Shown here piece by piece: positions 55,091-64,000 of a DNA stretch of 64,000 nt; the stretch's first letter is position 1; the number at the start of each line of letters is the position of its first letter. This DNA is from Pseudomonas psychrophila (lineage in GTDB: Bacteria; Pseudomonadota; Gammaproteobacteria; Pseudomonadales; Pseudomonadaceae): NCBI RefSeq assembly GCF_001043005.1, contig NZ_JYKZ01000005.1, forward strand, positions 248,001-312,000, read 5' to 3'. The translations under genes were made by a program, and so were the position numbers. The notes below the pieces were generated by a model. It saw only the letters and a list, made by a program, of their open reading frames with translations. It ran no database searches and was not told the origin of the DNA.

Positions 55091-58000
55091 TTAGCCCTGA
55101 CGCGGTTTGCTTCTTACCAGCTTCATTACCACCACGAAGAATACCGGCACGAACACCACGGCCAAGGTTGCGACGATCATGCCGCCGATAACCCCTGTGC
55201 CGATGGCTTGCTGACTGGCGGAACTGGCGCCGGTTGCAAGTGCCAGTGGCACCACGCCCAGGATAAACGCCAGTGACGTCATCACAATCGGGCGCAGTCG
55301 CAGGCGGGCAGCTTGCACGGTAGCGTCCACCAGATCATGACCTTCGTCGTAGAGGGTCTTGGCAAACTCGATGATCAAAATGGCGTTCTTTGCCGACAGG
55401 CCAATTATGGTGATCAGGCCCACTTTGAAGAACACATCGTTGGGCATGCCGCGCAACGTGACTGCCAGCACCGCACCCAGCACCCCGAGCGGCACGACCA
55501 GCAGTACGGCAGTCGGGATTGACCAGCTTTCGTACAGTGCCGCCAGGCACAGGAACACGATCAGCAGTGACAATGCCAGCAGGATCGGTGCCTGCGCTCC
55601 GGACACCCGTTCCTGCAGCGACAGACCTGTCCATTCAAGCCCAAGGCCTGTCGGCAGCTGGCTGACCAGGCGCTCCATTTCAGCCATCGCCTCGCCGGTA
55701 CTGTGCCCCGCAGCCGATTCGCCGGAAATGCTGATCGCAGGGTAACCGTTGTAACGCGTCAGCTGGGACGGGCCCTGGATCCAGCGGGCTTCGACAAAGG
55801 CCGAGAGCGGGACCATCTTGCCCAGATCGTTGCGCACATTCATTTTGAGCAGGTCCTCGACCTGGCTCCGTTGGTCGCCTTCAGCCTGAACCACTACCCG
55901 TTGCATGCGGCCCTGATTCGGGAAGTCGTTGACATAGGCCGAGCCCACGGCCGTTGACAGCACGGCACCGATGTCAGCGAAGGAAATACCCAGCGCATTG
56001 GCACGTTTGCGATCGACCTCAAGTTGCACTTGCGGGCTTTCTGCCAGCGCTTCTTCGCGCACATTGGCCAGCACGGGGCTTTTAGCCGCCAGCTCAAGCA
56101 ACTCGCTACGGGCTTGCATCAGCCTGTCATAGCCGACACCGCCACGGTCTTGCAGACGAAATTCAAAACCGCTGGACGTCCCCAGGCCACTGACCGGAGG
56201 TGGAAGGATGGCAAAGGCAACGGCGTCCTTGAGCTCGCTGAAAGCACCATTGGCGCGATCAGCGATAGCGGATGCCGAGTCCTGGGCCCCACGCTCGGAC
56301 CAATCTTTGAGGGTGGTAAAGGCCAGCGCTGCGTTTTGTCCGCTACCCGAAAAGCTGAAGCCCAGGATCATTGTGGTATTACCCACGCCCGGCTCGCTGG
56401 CGTTGTGTGCCTCAATCTGCTCGACCACCTTGATCGTGCGGTTCTGGCTGGCGCCCGGCGGCAGCTGGATGTCGGTGATGGTGTAACCCTGGTCCTCCAC
56501 TGGCAAAAAGGAGGAGGGCAGGCGTGCAAAGCACACCACCAGAATCACCAGCAGGGCACCGTATACCAGCAGGTAGCGTCCACTGCGTTTGATCAGGTGC
56601 ACCACCCAATGTTCGTAACCTTCTGACAGGCGCTCGAACTTCTTGTTGAACCAGCCGAAGAAACCGCCCTTGGCATGATGCTCACCCTTGGCGATGGGCT
56701 TGAGCAAGGTTGCACAGAGGGCCGGGGTCAGAGACAGCGCCAAAAATGCCGAGAACAGAATCGAAGTCGCCATCGACAGTGAGAACTGCTGGTAAATCAC
56801 CCCGACGGAGCCCGGCATGAACGCCATTGGAATAAACACGGCCACCAGCACCAGGGTGATGCCCACAATCGCGCCACTGATCTGGGTCATCGCCTTGCGA
56901 GTTGCCTTCCGTGGCGAAAGCCCTTCGCTGACCATGATCCGCTCGACGTTTTCAACCACAACAATCGCATCGTCCACCAGAATCCCGATGGCCAGCACCA
57001 TACCGAACATGGTCAGTACGTTGATCGAGAAACCCAGCACCAGCATCGTGGCGAACGTTCCCATCAGCGCCACCGGTACCACCAGGGTCGGGATCAGTGT
57101 GTAGCGAATGTTCTGCAAGAACAGGTACATCACCGCAAACACCAGCACCATGGCCTCGACCAGGGTGTAGATAACCTTGGTGATCGAGACTTTCACAAAC
57201 GGCGTGGTGTCATACGGAATGGTGTATTCAACACCGGCCGGGAAATAGCGGCTGAGTTCGTCCATCTTGGCGCGGATCAAGTTGCCCGTATTCAGGGCGT
57301 TCGCCTCCGGGGCCAGTTTCACGCTGAACGCGCTGGCCGACTTGCCGTTCAGACGGGTGCCGTATTGGTATTCCTGGCTACCGATTTCGACCCGGGCCAC
57401 ATCACTGATGCGTACCGTCGAACCGTCCGGGTTGGCGCGCAGCACAATGTCGCCAAACTCTTGCGGGGTCGACAGCTGGCCTTTGACCAGTACCGTGGCG
57501 GTAATTTCCTGGGTGGAACGCCCCGGTAAATCGCCGATGCTGCCCGCGGAAACCTGTGCGTTTTGATTGGCGATCGCCTGATTGACGTCGGCCGGGGTGA
57601 GGTTGAAACCGATCAGCTTCTGCGGGTCGATCCAGATGCGCATGGCACGCTCGGCGCCATACAACTGGGCCTTGCCGACCCCGTCGATGCGCTTGATTTC
57701 GTTCATCACGTTGCGCGCAAGGTAATCGCTGAGGGCGACCTCATCCAGCGCGCTGGTGCTGTCGGCAGTCAAGGTCACCAGCATCAGAAAGCCCGAGGAA
57801 ATTTTCTCGACCTGCAGGCCTTGTTGAATGACCGCCTGGGGCAGGCGTGACTCCACCGCTTTGAGACGGTTCTGTACATCGACCTGCGCCATCTCCGGAT
57901 CGGTACCGGGTTTGAAGGTCGCGGTAATGCTGGCACTGCCCAGGCTGCTCTGGGATTCGAAATACAGCAAGCCATCGGTACCGTTGAGCTCTTGCTCGAT

Positions 58001-58198
58001 CAGGCTGACGACGCTTTCATCCAGGGTTTGGGCCGAAGCGCCGGGGTAGATGGCGTAAACCTCAACCTGTGGCGGTGCCACGTCGGGATATTTGGCTACT
58101 GGCAACTGCGGGATGGCCAAAGCCCCCGCCAGCAGAATGAACAACGCAACGACCCAGGCGAAGACCGGGCGGTCGATAAAAAACTGCGGCATGCTCAC
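55091..58198 (-). CDS. RND multidrug efflux transporter (HAE1 family)
   Basis: A 1035-residue inner-membrane pump of the AcrB/MexD type with twelve helices and two large periplasmic loops. It starts MPQFFIDRPVFAWVVALFIL. The proton-relay acids lie in GILVDDAIVVVENVERIM (helix 4) and the essential lysine in LSAKNAILIIEFAK. It shows closest general likeness to MexD and MexF-type pumps, but I cannot assign a specific name. It overlaps the adaptor gene by 4 bases. No outer-membrane channel gene follows, so it must borrow one such as OprM. Confidence 0.93.
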   Translation of the reverse strand: MSMPQFFIDRPVFAWVVALFILLAGALAIPQLPVAKYPDVAPPQVEVYAIYPGASAQTLDESVVSLIEQELNGTDGLLYFESQSSLGSASITATFKPGTDPEMAQVDVQNRLKAVESRLPQAVIQQGLQVEKISSGFLMLVTLTADSTSALDEVALSDYLARNVMNEIKRIDGVGKAQLYGAERAMRIWIDPQKLIGFNLTPADVNQAIANQNAQVSAGSIGDLPGRSTQEITATVLVKGQLSTPQEFGDIVLRANPDGSTVRISDVARVEIGSQEYQYGTRLNGKSASAFSVKLAPEANALNTGNLIRAKMDELSRYFPAGVEYTIPYDTTPFVKVSITKVIYTLVEAMVLVFAVMYLFLQNIRYTLIPTLVVPVALMGTFATMLVLGFSINVLTMFGMVLAIGILVDDAIVVVENVERIMVSEGLSPRKATRKAMTQISGAIVGITLVLVAVFIPMAFMPGSVGVIYQQFSLSMATSILFSAFLALSLTPALCATLLKPIAKGEHHAKGGFFGWFNKKFERLSEGYEHWVVHLIKRSGRYLLVYGALLVILVVCFARLPSSFLPVEDQGYTITDIQLPPGASQNRTIKVVEQIEAHNASEPGVGNTTMILGFSFSGSGQNAALAFTTLKDWSERGAQDSASAIADRANGAFSELKDAVAFAILPPPVSGLGTSSGFEFRLQDRGGVGYDRLMQARSELLELAAKSPVLANVREEALAESPQVQLEVDRKRANALGISFADIGAVLSTAVGSAYVNDFPNQGRMQRVVVQAEGDQRSQVEDLLKMNVRNDLGKMVPLSAFVEARWIQGPSQLTRYNGYPAISISGESAAGHSTGEAMAEMERLVSQLPTGLGLEWTGLSLQERVSGAQAPILLALSLLIVFLCLAALYESWSIPTAVLLVVPLGVLGAVLAVTLRGMPNDVFFKVGLITIIGLSAKNAILIIEFAKTLYDEGHDLVDATVQAARLRLRPIVMTSLAFILGVVPLALATGASSASQQAIGTGVIGGMIVATLAVVFVPVFFVVVMKLVRSKPRQG

Positions 58199-59391
58199 CG
58201 ATCCGTGGAGTGTGCGAGAGGGAGTGTCGGGTCATCGATTTGTACGCGCTCGCCCGGGCGGGCGTGCTGCAGGCCTTCGGTGACGATGCGATCACCGGCC
58301 TTGAGGCCTGAGGTGACGGCCCAGCGATCATTCTGAGCGCTGCCTAGCTGAACCGCCTGCAAGTGCACACGGTTGTCGGCATCGATCAACAGCACCTGGG
58401 CGATCCCCGCGCTGTCACGCATGATTGCGCGCTGCGGAACGCTGATGCCTTCCTTTTTGAACGCCTGCTCCAGGCGCACCCGCACAAAGCTGCCGGGCAA
58501 CAAATCATAGTCGGGGTTCGGGAATTCGCTGCGCAGAATGATTTGCCCGGTACTCGGGTCAACCGCTACATCGGTAAACAGCAGTTTGCCCGGTAGCGGA
58601 TAAAGGCTGCCGTTGTCTCGAATCAATGTGGCTTTGGCTTGTTGCTTGCCGACTTGCTGCAACTCCCCGGCTCGGAATGCTTCGCGCAGGTTATCCAGGT
58701 CGCGGGTGGATTGGGTCAGATCGACATGGATGGGGTTGAGTTGCTGGATACGGGCCAGCGGGGTGACTTCACCCTGACCGACCAGAGCACCTTCAGTGAC
58801 CAGTGCGCGGCCAATGCGACCCGAGATGGGCGCTGTGACGGTGGCGTAACCCAGGTTCAGCCTGGCGCGCTGAACAGCCGCCTGGTTGGCAGCAACGTCG
58901 GCATTGGCCTGCTGTGCCGCCGCGCGTGCGTTGTCATGGTCCTGACGGCTGATCGCGTTGATTTCGATCAGTTCGCGGTAGCGCTGGTCTTGCAGTTTTG
59001 CCTGCAATGCAACGGCTTCGGATTTGCGCAAGGCTGCCAGTGCGCTGTCCAGATCGGCCTTGAAGGGTGCCGGGTCAATCAAGAACAGGACATCGCCCTG
59101 CTTGACCTCAGAGCCTTCAGTGAATACGCGCTTGAGCACGACACCGGCAACCCGGGCGCTGACTTGCGCCACGCGGGGGGCAACCACCCGGCCGCTCAGC
59201 TCGTTGCTGACGGACAGGGGCGCGGTGGCGATGACTTCGGTGCGAACTTTTGTCAGAGGCGGTTGGGTTTCAGCGACCGGGCTTTTATCACAGGCGCTGA
59301 GGGCCAGGGCCAGCGCCGTAAGGAATAGCGGGGCGAAGAGCTTTTTCAACGATCGTGCCTTCTTAAATAAGCGGGATGTTTCTGTAGGCAT
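58195..59391 (-). CDS. RND efflux periplasmic adaptor (membrane fusion lipoprotein)
   Basis: A 398-residue adaptor with a lipoprotein signal (lipobox LALSAC, Cys about residue 35), a lipoyl-like domain (VSARVAGVVLKRVFTEGSEV), an alpha-helical hairpin and a barrel domain with VTAPISGRIGRALVTEGALV. It links the pump below to an outer-membrane channel. The longer frame to 59526 crosses the promoter, so I took the ATG at 59391. It is divergent from the response-regulator gene. Confidence 0.92.
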   Translation of the reverse strand: MPTETSRLFKKARSLKKLFAPLFLTALALALSACDKSPVAETQPPLTKVRTEVIATAPLSVSNELSGRVVAPRVAQVSARVAGVVLKRVFTEGSEVKQGDVLFLIDPAPFKADLDSALAALRKSEAVALQAKLQDQRYRELIEINAISRQDHDNARAAAQQANADVAANQAAVQRARLNLGYATVTAPISGRIGRALVTEGALVGQGEVTPLARIQQLNPIHVDLTQSTRDLDNLREAFRAGELQQVGKQQAKATLIRDNGSLYPLPGKLLFTDVAVDPSTGQIILRSEFPNPDYDLLPGSFVRVRLEQAFKKEGISVPQRAIMRDSAGIAQVLLIDADNRVHLQAVQLGSAQNDRWAVTSGLKAGDRIVTEGLQHARPGERVQIDDPTLPLAHSTDR

Positions 59392-59518
59392 GCTAAGCGC
59401 AGCACGCAAGGGGCGTTGTGAAGCTATGTAGGGGGTATGTGAAAAAGTGTGAAGGTTATGCTCGTATCCTTGTGAGGTTGTATATCCTTCGGGTTTTCCC
59501 CGGTTGTAAGCATTGATT

Positions 59519-60220
59519 ATGCCCACTATTTTGCTGGTCGAAGACGACGCCGCGCTATCGGAGCTGATTGCCAGCTATCTGGAGCGCAATGGCTATCAGG
59601 TCAGCGTGATTGCCCGCGGCGATCAAGTGTGTGACAGAGCAAGAAGCAACCCCCCGGATCTGGTGATTCTTGACCTGATGTTGCCCGGGCTCGATGGCCT
59701 GCAAGTTTGTCGCTTGCTGCGAACCGAGTCTGCCAGTCTACCGATCCTGATGTTGACAGCCCGCGACGATAGTCATGATCAGGTGCTGGGGCTAGAGATG
59801 GGTGCCGACGATTATGTGACAAAACCTTGCGAGCCCCGTGTGTTGCTGGCGCGTGTGCGCACGCTTTTGCGTCGCAGCAGTCTGATCGAGCCTCAAGTGG
59901 CCAGTGACCGGATCATCATTGGCAATTTGTGCATCGACCTGTCTGAGCGCACCGTGCATTGGCGCGGGCAGATCATCGAACTGTCCAGCGGCGAGTACAA
60001 CCTGCTGGTGGTACTTGCACGGCATGCCGGTGAAGTACTTAGCCGCGACCAGATCCTGCAGCGTTTGCGGGGTATCGAGTTCAACGGCACCGACCGTTCG
60101 GTGGATGTTGCAATCTCCAAATTGCGGCGCAAGTTCGATGACTGCGCCGGTGAAGCGCGCAAGATTAAGACCGTGTGGGGCAAGGGTTACCTGTTCAGCC
60201 GCTCGGAATGGGAATGCTGA
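59519..60220 (+). CDS. OmpR/RstA-type response regulator
   Basis: A 233-residue regulator with a receiver domain (MPTILLVEDDAALSELIASY; phosphorylated Asp52 in ILDLMLPGLDG, Lys in VTKP) and an OmpR winged-helix DNA-binding domain. It is divergent from the efflux genes across 127 bases and followed by its sensor kinase after 4 bases, so it probably controls the pump. Confidence 0.93.
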   Translation: MPTILLVEDDAALSELIASYLERNGYQVSVIARGDQVCDRARSNPPDLVILDLMLPGLDGLQVCRLLRTESASLPILMLTARDDSHDQVLGLEMGADDYVTKPCEPRVLLARVRTLLRRSSLIEPQVASDRIIIGNLCIDLSERTVHWRGQIIELSSGEYNLLVVLARHAGEVLSRDQILQRLRGIEFNGTDRSVDVAISKLRRKFDDCAGEARKIKTVWGKGYLFSRSEWEC

Positions 60221-60224
60221 ATCC

Positions 60225-61520
60225 ATGTTAAAGATTCTGATCCGCCTGTACCTGGTGACCATCGTGACCTTCGCCCTGGCCAGTTATCTGGTGCCCGGGG
60301 TAATCGTGTCGCTGTTCCATGATCGTTTCATGAACTACAACGTCGATATGTCTCGGGGCATGCAGACCCTGCTGGTCAAGCAGTTCCATCATCTGCCTCC
60401 TGAGCAATGGCCGGCCCTGGCCCGCGAACTCGACGCTCAGTTTGAACCGATGAAGGTCAATCTGCTGCCCATTACTGACTCCAAGTTCAGCGCGCAGGAA
60501 CAACGCCAATTGCAGCAAGGCAAGGGCGTATTGCGCATTGGCGATTGGGGCTGGCGCACGCTGGTTGTTTCTCCGCTGGACGAACAACTGGCGATTGAAT
60601 GGGTGATGCCTCCGGACCCCTTCGACATGAGTGTATTGTATTGGAGTATCAACGTCCTGATTGGCGCTGCCTTGCTGGGCGGCTTGCTGTTGTGGCTGCG
60701 TCCGCACTGGCGGGGCCTTGAACGCCTGAAACTCACTGCGGAGCGCATCGGTCAGGGGCAACTGAGCGAGCGTACGCAGATCTCCCAACGCTCGAACATT
60801 CATGGCCTGGCCACGGTATTCGATGCAATGGCCCAGGATGTGGAGCACCTGCTCAATCAGCAGCGCGACTTGTTGAACGCGGTGTCTCATGAACTGCGCA
60901 CACCGTTGACGCGCCTGGACTTTGGCCTGGCGCTGGTGCTGTGTGACGACTTGCCGGATGGCAGTCGCGAGCGCTTGCAAGTGTTGGTGGGGCATATTCG
61001 CGAACTGGATGAGCTGGTACTGGAACTGCTGTCTTTTAGCCGCCTGCAAAACCCGGCATTGGTTCCAGAGAGGGTGGAGGTGTCGCTTGATGAGTTTATC
61101 GACAGCATTCTTGGCAGTTTCGATGAAGCGCTGGAAACCCCCGATATCGTGCTGGATGTGCTACTGCATGGGGCCCAGGACCGTTTCGCCCTGGATCCTC
61201 GCCTGACTGCGCGGGCCCTGCAAAACCTGTTGCGCAATGCCATGCGTTACTGCGACAGGCGAATTCAAGTAGGGGTCAATGTCACACCCCAAGGCTGTGA
61301 GCTGTGGGTGGATGACGATGGCATCGGGATTCCCGAGCAAGAACGGGAAAGGATTTTTGAACCGTTCTATCGTCTTGATCGCAGCCGGGATCGGGCAACC
61401 GGTGGCTTTGGCCTGGGGCTGGCGATCAGTCGGCGTGCGCTGCAAGCTCAGGGCGGAACGCTGAGCGTAGAGCAATCGCCTATGGGCGGCGCTCGCTTCA
61501 AGCTCTGGTTGCCGGCTTGA
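60225..61520 (+). CDS. RstB-like sensor histidine kinase
   Basis: A 431-residue kinase with two membrane segments (about 8-30 and 140-158), a periplasmic sensor of some 105 residues, a HAMP region, the H-box with His222 in LLNAVSHELRTPL, and the catalytic domain with DDDGIGIPEQERERIFEPFY and GGFGLGLAISRRALQ. Its signal is unknown; an RstB-like sensor beside an efflux pump suggests cationic or membrane-active compounds, but this is inference. Confidence 0.93.
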   Translation: MLKILIRLYLVTIVTFALASYLVPGVIVSLFHDRFMNYNVDMSRGMQTLLVKQFHHLPPEQWPALARELDAQFEPMKVNLLPITDSKFSAQEQRQLQQGKGVLRIGDWGWRTLVVSPLDEQLAIEWVMPPDPFDMSVLYWSINVLIGAALLGGLLLWLRPHWRGLERLKLTAERIGQGQLSERTQISQRSNIHGLATVFDAMAQDVEHLLNQQRDLLNAVSHELRTPLTRLDFGLALVLCDDLPDGSRERLQVLVGHIRELDELVLELLSFSRLQNPALVPERVEVSLDEFIDSILGSFDEALETPDIVLDVLLHGAQDRFALDPRLTARALQNLLRNAMRYCDRRIQVGVNVTPQGCELWVDDDGIGIPEQERERIFEPFYRLDRSRDRATGGFGLGLAISRRALQAQGGTLSVEQSPMGGARFKLWLPA

Positions 61521-61536
61521 AGCGAGGTATTACGGC

Positions 61537-62418
61537 TTAGATGGAGCGGCGTTGGCGGCTCACATGCTTCAAGCCTTCAATAATCAACACGACTACCGCG
61601 AGCCAGATCGGGCCATAGGTCATCCATTGACCGTCCTCCAGGCTGTCGCCCAGCAACAGGGCGACGGCGACCAGCAGTACAGGCTCGACGTAGCTAAGCA
61701 GTCCAAACAGGCTGAATGGCAGCAGGCGGCTGGCCAGGATATACGCGAACCCTGCGGCCGCACTGATGATGCCCATGAGCGGTACCAGCAGATAAAGCGC
61801 CTGGCGCTGTTCGCCAAGGTCGACATGGGGACCGGCCAGCACAAACCAGAGGGCTGCCGGGACCATCAACAGCATGTCCAGCCACAGGCCACCCAGATTG
61901 TCGATGCCGATCTTTTTGCGCAGTACGAAGTACATCGGGTAACCGATGGCCACGACCAGTGTCGTCCAGGAAAACCCGCCCGTGCGATACAACTCATTGG
62001 CCACGCCGATCACGGCCAGGGCCGTGGCTATTTTCTGTAGGTGAGACAAATGTTCGCCGTAAACGATGCGTCCGGTAAGGATCATCGTGAGTGGCAGCAG
62101 GAAGTAACCCAGTGACACATCCAGACCATGCCCGTTGAGCGGCCCCCACATGAACATCCACAGCTGCAGGCCAACCAGGAAGCTGGTCAGCAGTACGCAA
62201 GGAATCAGTAGAGGTTTGTCGCGTAAACGATTGAAAATTATAGGAACCCATTTCCAATCGCCGGAGAGGCAGATAAACAGGGTCATGAAGGGGAGCGAGA
62301 TCAGTATTCGCCAGCCGAAGATTTCCTGACCATCAAGGGGCCAAAGAACGGAAGTGAAGTAGTACAAAACGCCGAACAAGCAGGAAGCCAAAATCGATAG
62401 AACAATACCTTTAGACAC
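61537..62418 (-). CDS. RarD-type EamA permease
   Basis: A 293-residue inner-membrane protein with ten helices in two EamA repeats; it starts at a GTG (MSKGIVLSILASCLFGVLYY) with GAGG upstream. RarD-like proteins are DMT-superfamily transporters of unclear substrate. It is a paralogue of the gene at 62739, about 320 bases away, and both share the same start context. Confidence 0.9.
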   Translation of the reverse strand: MSKGIVLSILASCLFGVLYYFTSVLWPLDGQEIFGWRILISLPFMTLFICLSGDWKWVPIIFNRLRDKPLLIPCVLLTSFLVGLQLWMFMWGPLNGHGLDVSLGYFLLPLTMILTGRIVYGEHLSHLQKIATALAVIGVANELYRTGGFSWTTLVVAIGYPMYFVLRKKIGIDNLGGLWLDMLLMVPAALWFVLAGPHVDLGEQRQALYLLVPLMGIISAAAGFAYILASRLLPFSLFGLLSYVEPVLLVAVALLLGDSLEDGQWMTYGPIWLAVVVLIIEGLKHVSRQRRSI

Positions 62419-62738
62419 AACAACCTCAATGGATCTACAACGTTACTCGTTTGAGTGGGCACATAGCTTGAGGCTGTTGGGGGTCGGTGGCAAATGTCAT
62501 TTAAACCAACTACTTGGGAGTGATTCTTGTTGAGAAGGTTCAACTTGAAAAAGCCCAAGCAAATACTGGGCCAAAGTCGTTTAAAACGAGCGTTCGTGCT
62601 GTTAAAAAAACTGATTAACGGTAGCTTGCTATCAAGTCCTGTGGGAGCGGGCTTGCTCGCGAAAGCATCGCACCGGTGGTTTTGGCAGGCCGAGTCGCCT
62701 GAGCAGAGAGCCAGCCCACCCCCTCGCATTCAACGCAT
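62419..62738. other. Spacer between two RarD paralogues
   Basis: No gene seen. It contains a single REP-type half at 62641-62663 (listed separately) and otherwise nothing recognisable. Confidence 0.5.
62641..62663 (+). repeat. Single REP half
   Basis: GTGGGAGCGGGCTTGCTCGC plus GAA, the same unit as the REP at 43627 and 63716, without a partner arm nearby. Confidence 0.75.
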
Positions 62739-63623
62739 TTACATCGATCGGCGCTGACGCACCAAGTGCTTGAACCCTTCGAAGATCAACACCACCACTG
62801 CCAGCCAGATCGGCAGGTAAGTCATCCATTGTCCCGCTGTGATGCTTTCGCCCAGCAGCAATGCAACCAGCACCAGCAATACGGGCTCCACATAGCTGAG
62901 CAAACCGAAGAGGCTGAAAGCCAGCATCCGGCTGGCCAGGATGTAGCTGATCAGCGCCAGAGCACTGATGCCGCCCAGTACCGGGATCAGCGCGTATAGC
63001 GCCGGGCGATGGCTCGCGACATCAAACCCTTGCTCACCGCTTTGTACAAACCACCACGCCACGGGCATCAGCAGCAGCATGTCGACCCACAGGCCGCCGA
63101 GGTTGTCGGTGCCTGCGCGCTTGCGCAACACGAAGTACAAGGGGTAACCAATGGCCACTACCAGTGTGGTCCAGGAGAACCCGCCCACCCGGTACACCTC
63201 GTTGGCGACCCCGAGGGTTGCCAGTGCGGCGGCGATTTTCTGCAGATGGGACAGCTGCTCGCCATACACCAAGCGCCCGGTGAGCAGCATGGTCAGTGGC
63301 AACAGAAAGTAGCCCAGCGATACATCAAGGCTGTGGCCGTTGAGCGGCGCCCACAAGAACAGCCAGAGTTGAACGCCGACCAGTGCGCTGGATACGACCA
63401 GTACGCCGCAGAATTTGGGTTGTTGGCGTAGTCGCGCGAAGATCGCCGGAACCAGCCGCCAATCACCGGAGGAGCACATGAACAGCGTCATGCAGGGCAG
63501 GGTAAGAAGCATCCGCCAGCCGAAAATTTCGGCTCCGCTCAAGGGCCAGAGCAGGGATGTGAAGTAATACATGACACCGAACAGGCTCGATGCCAGAACA
63601 GACAGAACAATACCTTTGGACAC
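62739..63623 (-). CDS. RarD-type EamA permease (paralogue)
   Basis: A 294-residue ten-helix DMT transporter, clearly paralogous to the gene at 61537: both begin SKGIVLS and share EIFGWR and LNGHSLDVSLGYFLLPLTM-like blocks. The GTG at 63623, preceded by GAGG, was chosen over an in-frame start 123 bases upstream because the paralogue starts at the same residue. A tandem duplication is the simplest explanation for the pair. Confidence 0.9.
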   Translation of the reverse strand: MSKGIVLSVLASSLFGVMYYFTSLLWPLSGAEIFGWRMLLTLPCMTLFMCSSGDWRLVPAIFARLRQQPKFCGVLVVSSALVGVQLWLFLWAPLNGHSLDVSLGYFLLPLTMLLTGRLVYGEQLSHLQKIAAALATLGVANEVYRVGGFSWTTLVVAIGYPLYFVLRKRAGTDNLGGLWVDMLLLMPVAWWFVQSGEQGFDVASHRPALYALIPVLGGISALALISYILASRMLAFSLFGLLSYVEPVLLVLVALLLGESITAGQWMTYLPIWLAVVVLIFEGFKHLVRQRRSM

Positions 63624-63715
63624 AACAGCCTCGTTGAAACACGCATTTTGATTATTAGAAGTGCGTAGCTTGAGGCCCTGCGAGCTGTAGGGCAAATCCT
63701 TGATTAGGAATGTCT

Positions 63716-63820
63716 GTGGGAGCGGGCTTGCTCGCGATGCAGGCACTGGGGTCTGTCAGGCAACCCGGTTTCAGAGTCAAACCGCAGCGCTACCATCGCG
63801 GGCAAGCCATGCTCCTGCAG
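63716..63820. repeat. REP-type repeat pair, imperfect
   Basis: GTGGGAGCGGGCTTGCTCGC (63716) and a degenerate partner CATCGCGGGCAAGCCATGCT (63794) are imperfect inverted copies separated by 56 bases. Confidence 0.65.
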
Positions 63821-63831
63821 GCTGTGCTTGA

Positions 63832-64000
63832 TTATGGGGTTTTAATGCCCCGGGTCATGCGCAGTGCCAGCAGGCTCCCGCCCACGATTACCGCGGCCAG
63901 AAAGTACAGGGCCGCGTCAGTGGAGCCGGTGGCGTCTTTGACAAAACCCACCAGATACGGGCTAAGGAAGCCCGCCATTTGCCCCATTGAGTTGATCAGT
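63832..64000 (-). CDS. MFS transporter, C-terminal part (5' end outside window)
   Basis: The last 55 codons of a major facilitator protein: INSMGQMAGFLSPYLVGFVK, typical of helix 11 in anion:cation symporters, then a final hydrophobic helix (AALYFLAAVIVGGSLLALRM) and a short basic tail. The substrate cannot be determined from this fragment. The gene is co-directional with the RarD pair. Confidence 0.8.
   Translation of the reverse strand, partial: LINSMGQMAGFLSPYLVGFVKDATGSTDAALYFLAAVIVGGSLLALRMTRGIKTP

Overview
The window looks like a chromosomal segment of a Pseudomonas, most likely of the fluorescens lineage. It has a P. fluorescens-type mannitol operon, the fap functional-amyloid operon (characteristic of Pseudomonas and relatives), an MvaT-family H-NS analogue, cobalamin genes in the aerobic cobN arrangement, and scattered REP-type hairpins built on GTGGGAGCGGGCTTGCTCGC. 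Base composition is fairly uniform, except for AT-rich patches near 20.6 kb, 27.0-27.4 kb, 28.7-29.3 kb, 38.8-39.1 kb and 44.7-44.8 kb. No rRNA, tRNA, CRISPR array or intact insertion sequence was seen.

Layout. 1-8858 (minus): the complete mannitol locus mtlR-mtlEFGK-mtlD-mtlY-mtlZ; mtlZ runs off the left edge. 8954-13066: a lone cobF, then an acyltransferase and a glycosyltransferase facing each other with no gap. 13290-20125 (plus): a cobalamin riboswitch followed by cobW, cobN and a magnesium-chelatase-like AAA+ gene that joins a VWA gene through what looks like a canonical -1 ribosomal frameshift signal. 20846-27055: a VpsR-like sigma-54 activator converging on the fapABCDEF operon, which has a GG-N10-GC promoter candidate in front of fapA. 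27353-28467: pnuC and an NadR-like kinase (nicotinamide riboside salvage). 28468-29404: an AT-rich stretch with two possible tiny genes. 29405-38716 (minus): arnC-A-D-T-E-F-ugd (aminoarabinose addition to lipid A), nearly all ATGA-overlapped and with no arnB beside it, plus a second ArnT-like transferase after a terminator. 39195-43426 (minus): efeU-efeO-efeB-efeM iron uptake. 43693-45820: a kfrA-like gene and a tyrosine recombinase, divergent around two palindromes. 46013-48842: ahpC, ahpF and a glyoxalase I. 49160-54362: small accessory genes, an mvaT-family gene, a c-di-GMP phosphodiesterase and hpd. 54403-61520: a DUF1345 protein, an RND efflux pump pair and its divergent RstAB-like two-component system. 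61537-64000: two tandem RarD-type permeases and the end of an MFS transporter.

How the parts fit. The first quarter is catabolic and cofactor metabolism (mannitol, cobalamin). The middle is dominated by cell-surface functions: amyloid fibres, lipid A modification and ferrous iron uptake. The right part handles peroxide and aldehyde stress, second messenger and nucleoid control, tyrosine breakdown and efflux. The strongest unexplained signal is the recoding site between the two chelatase reading frames. Next are the kfrA/recombinase palindromes and the missing arnB.
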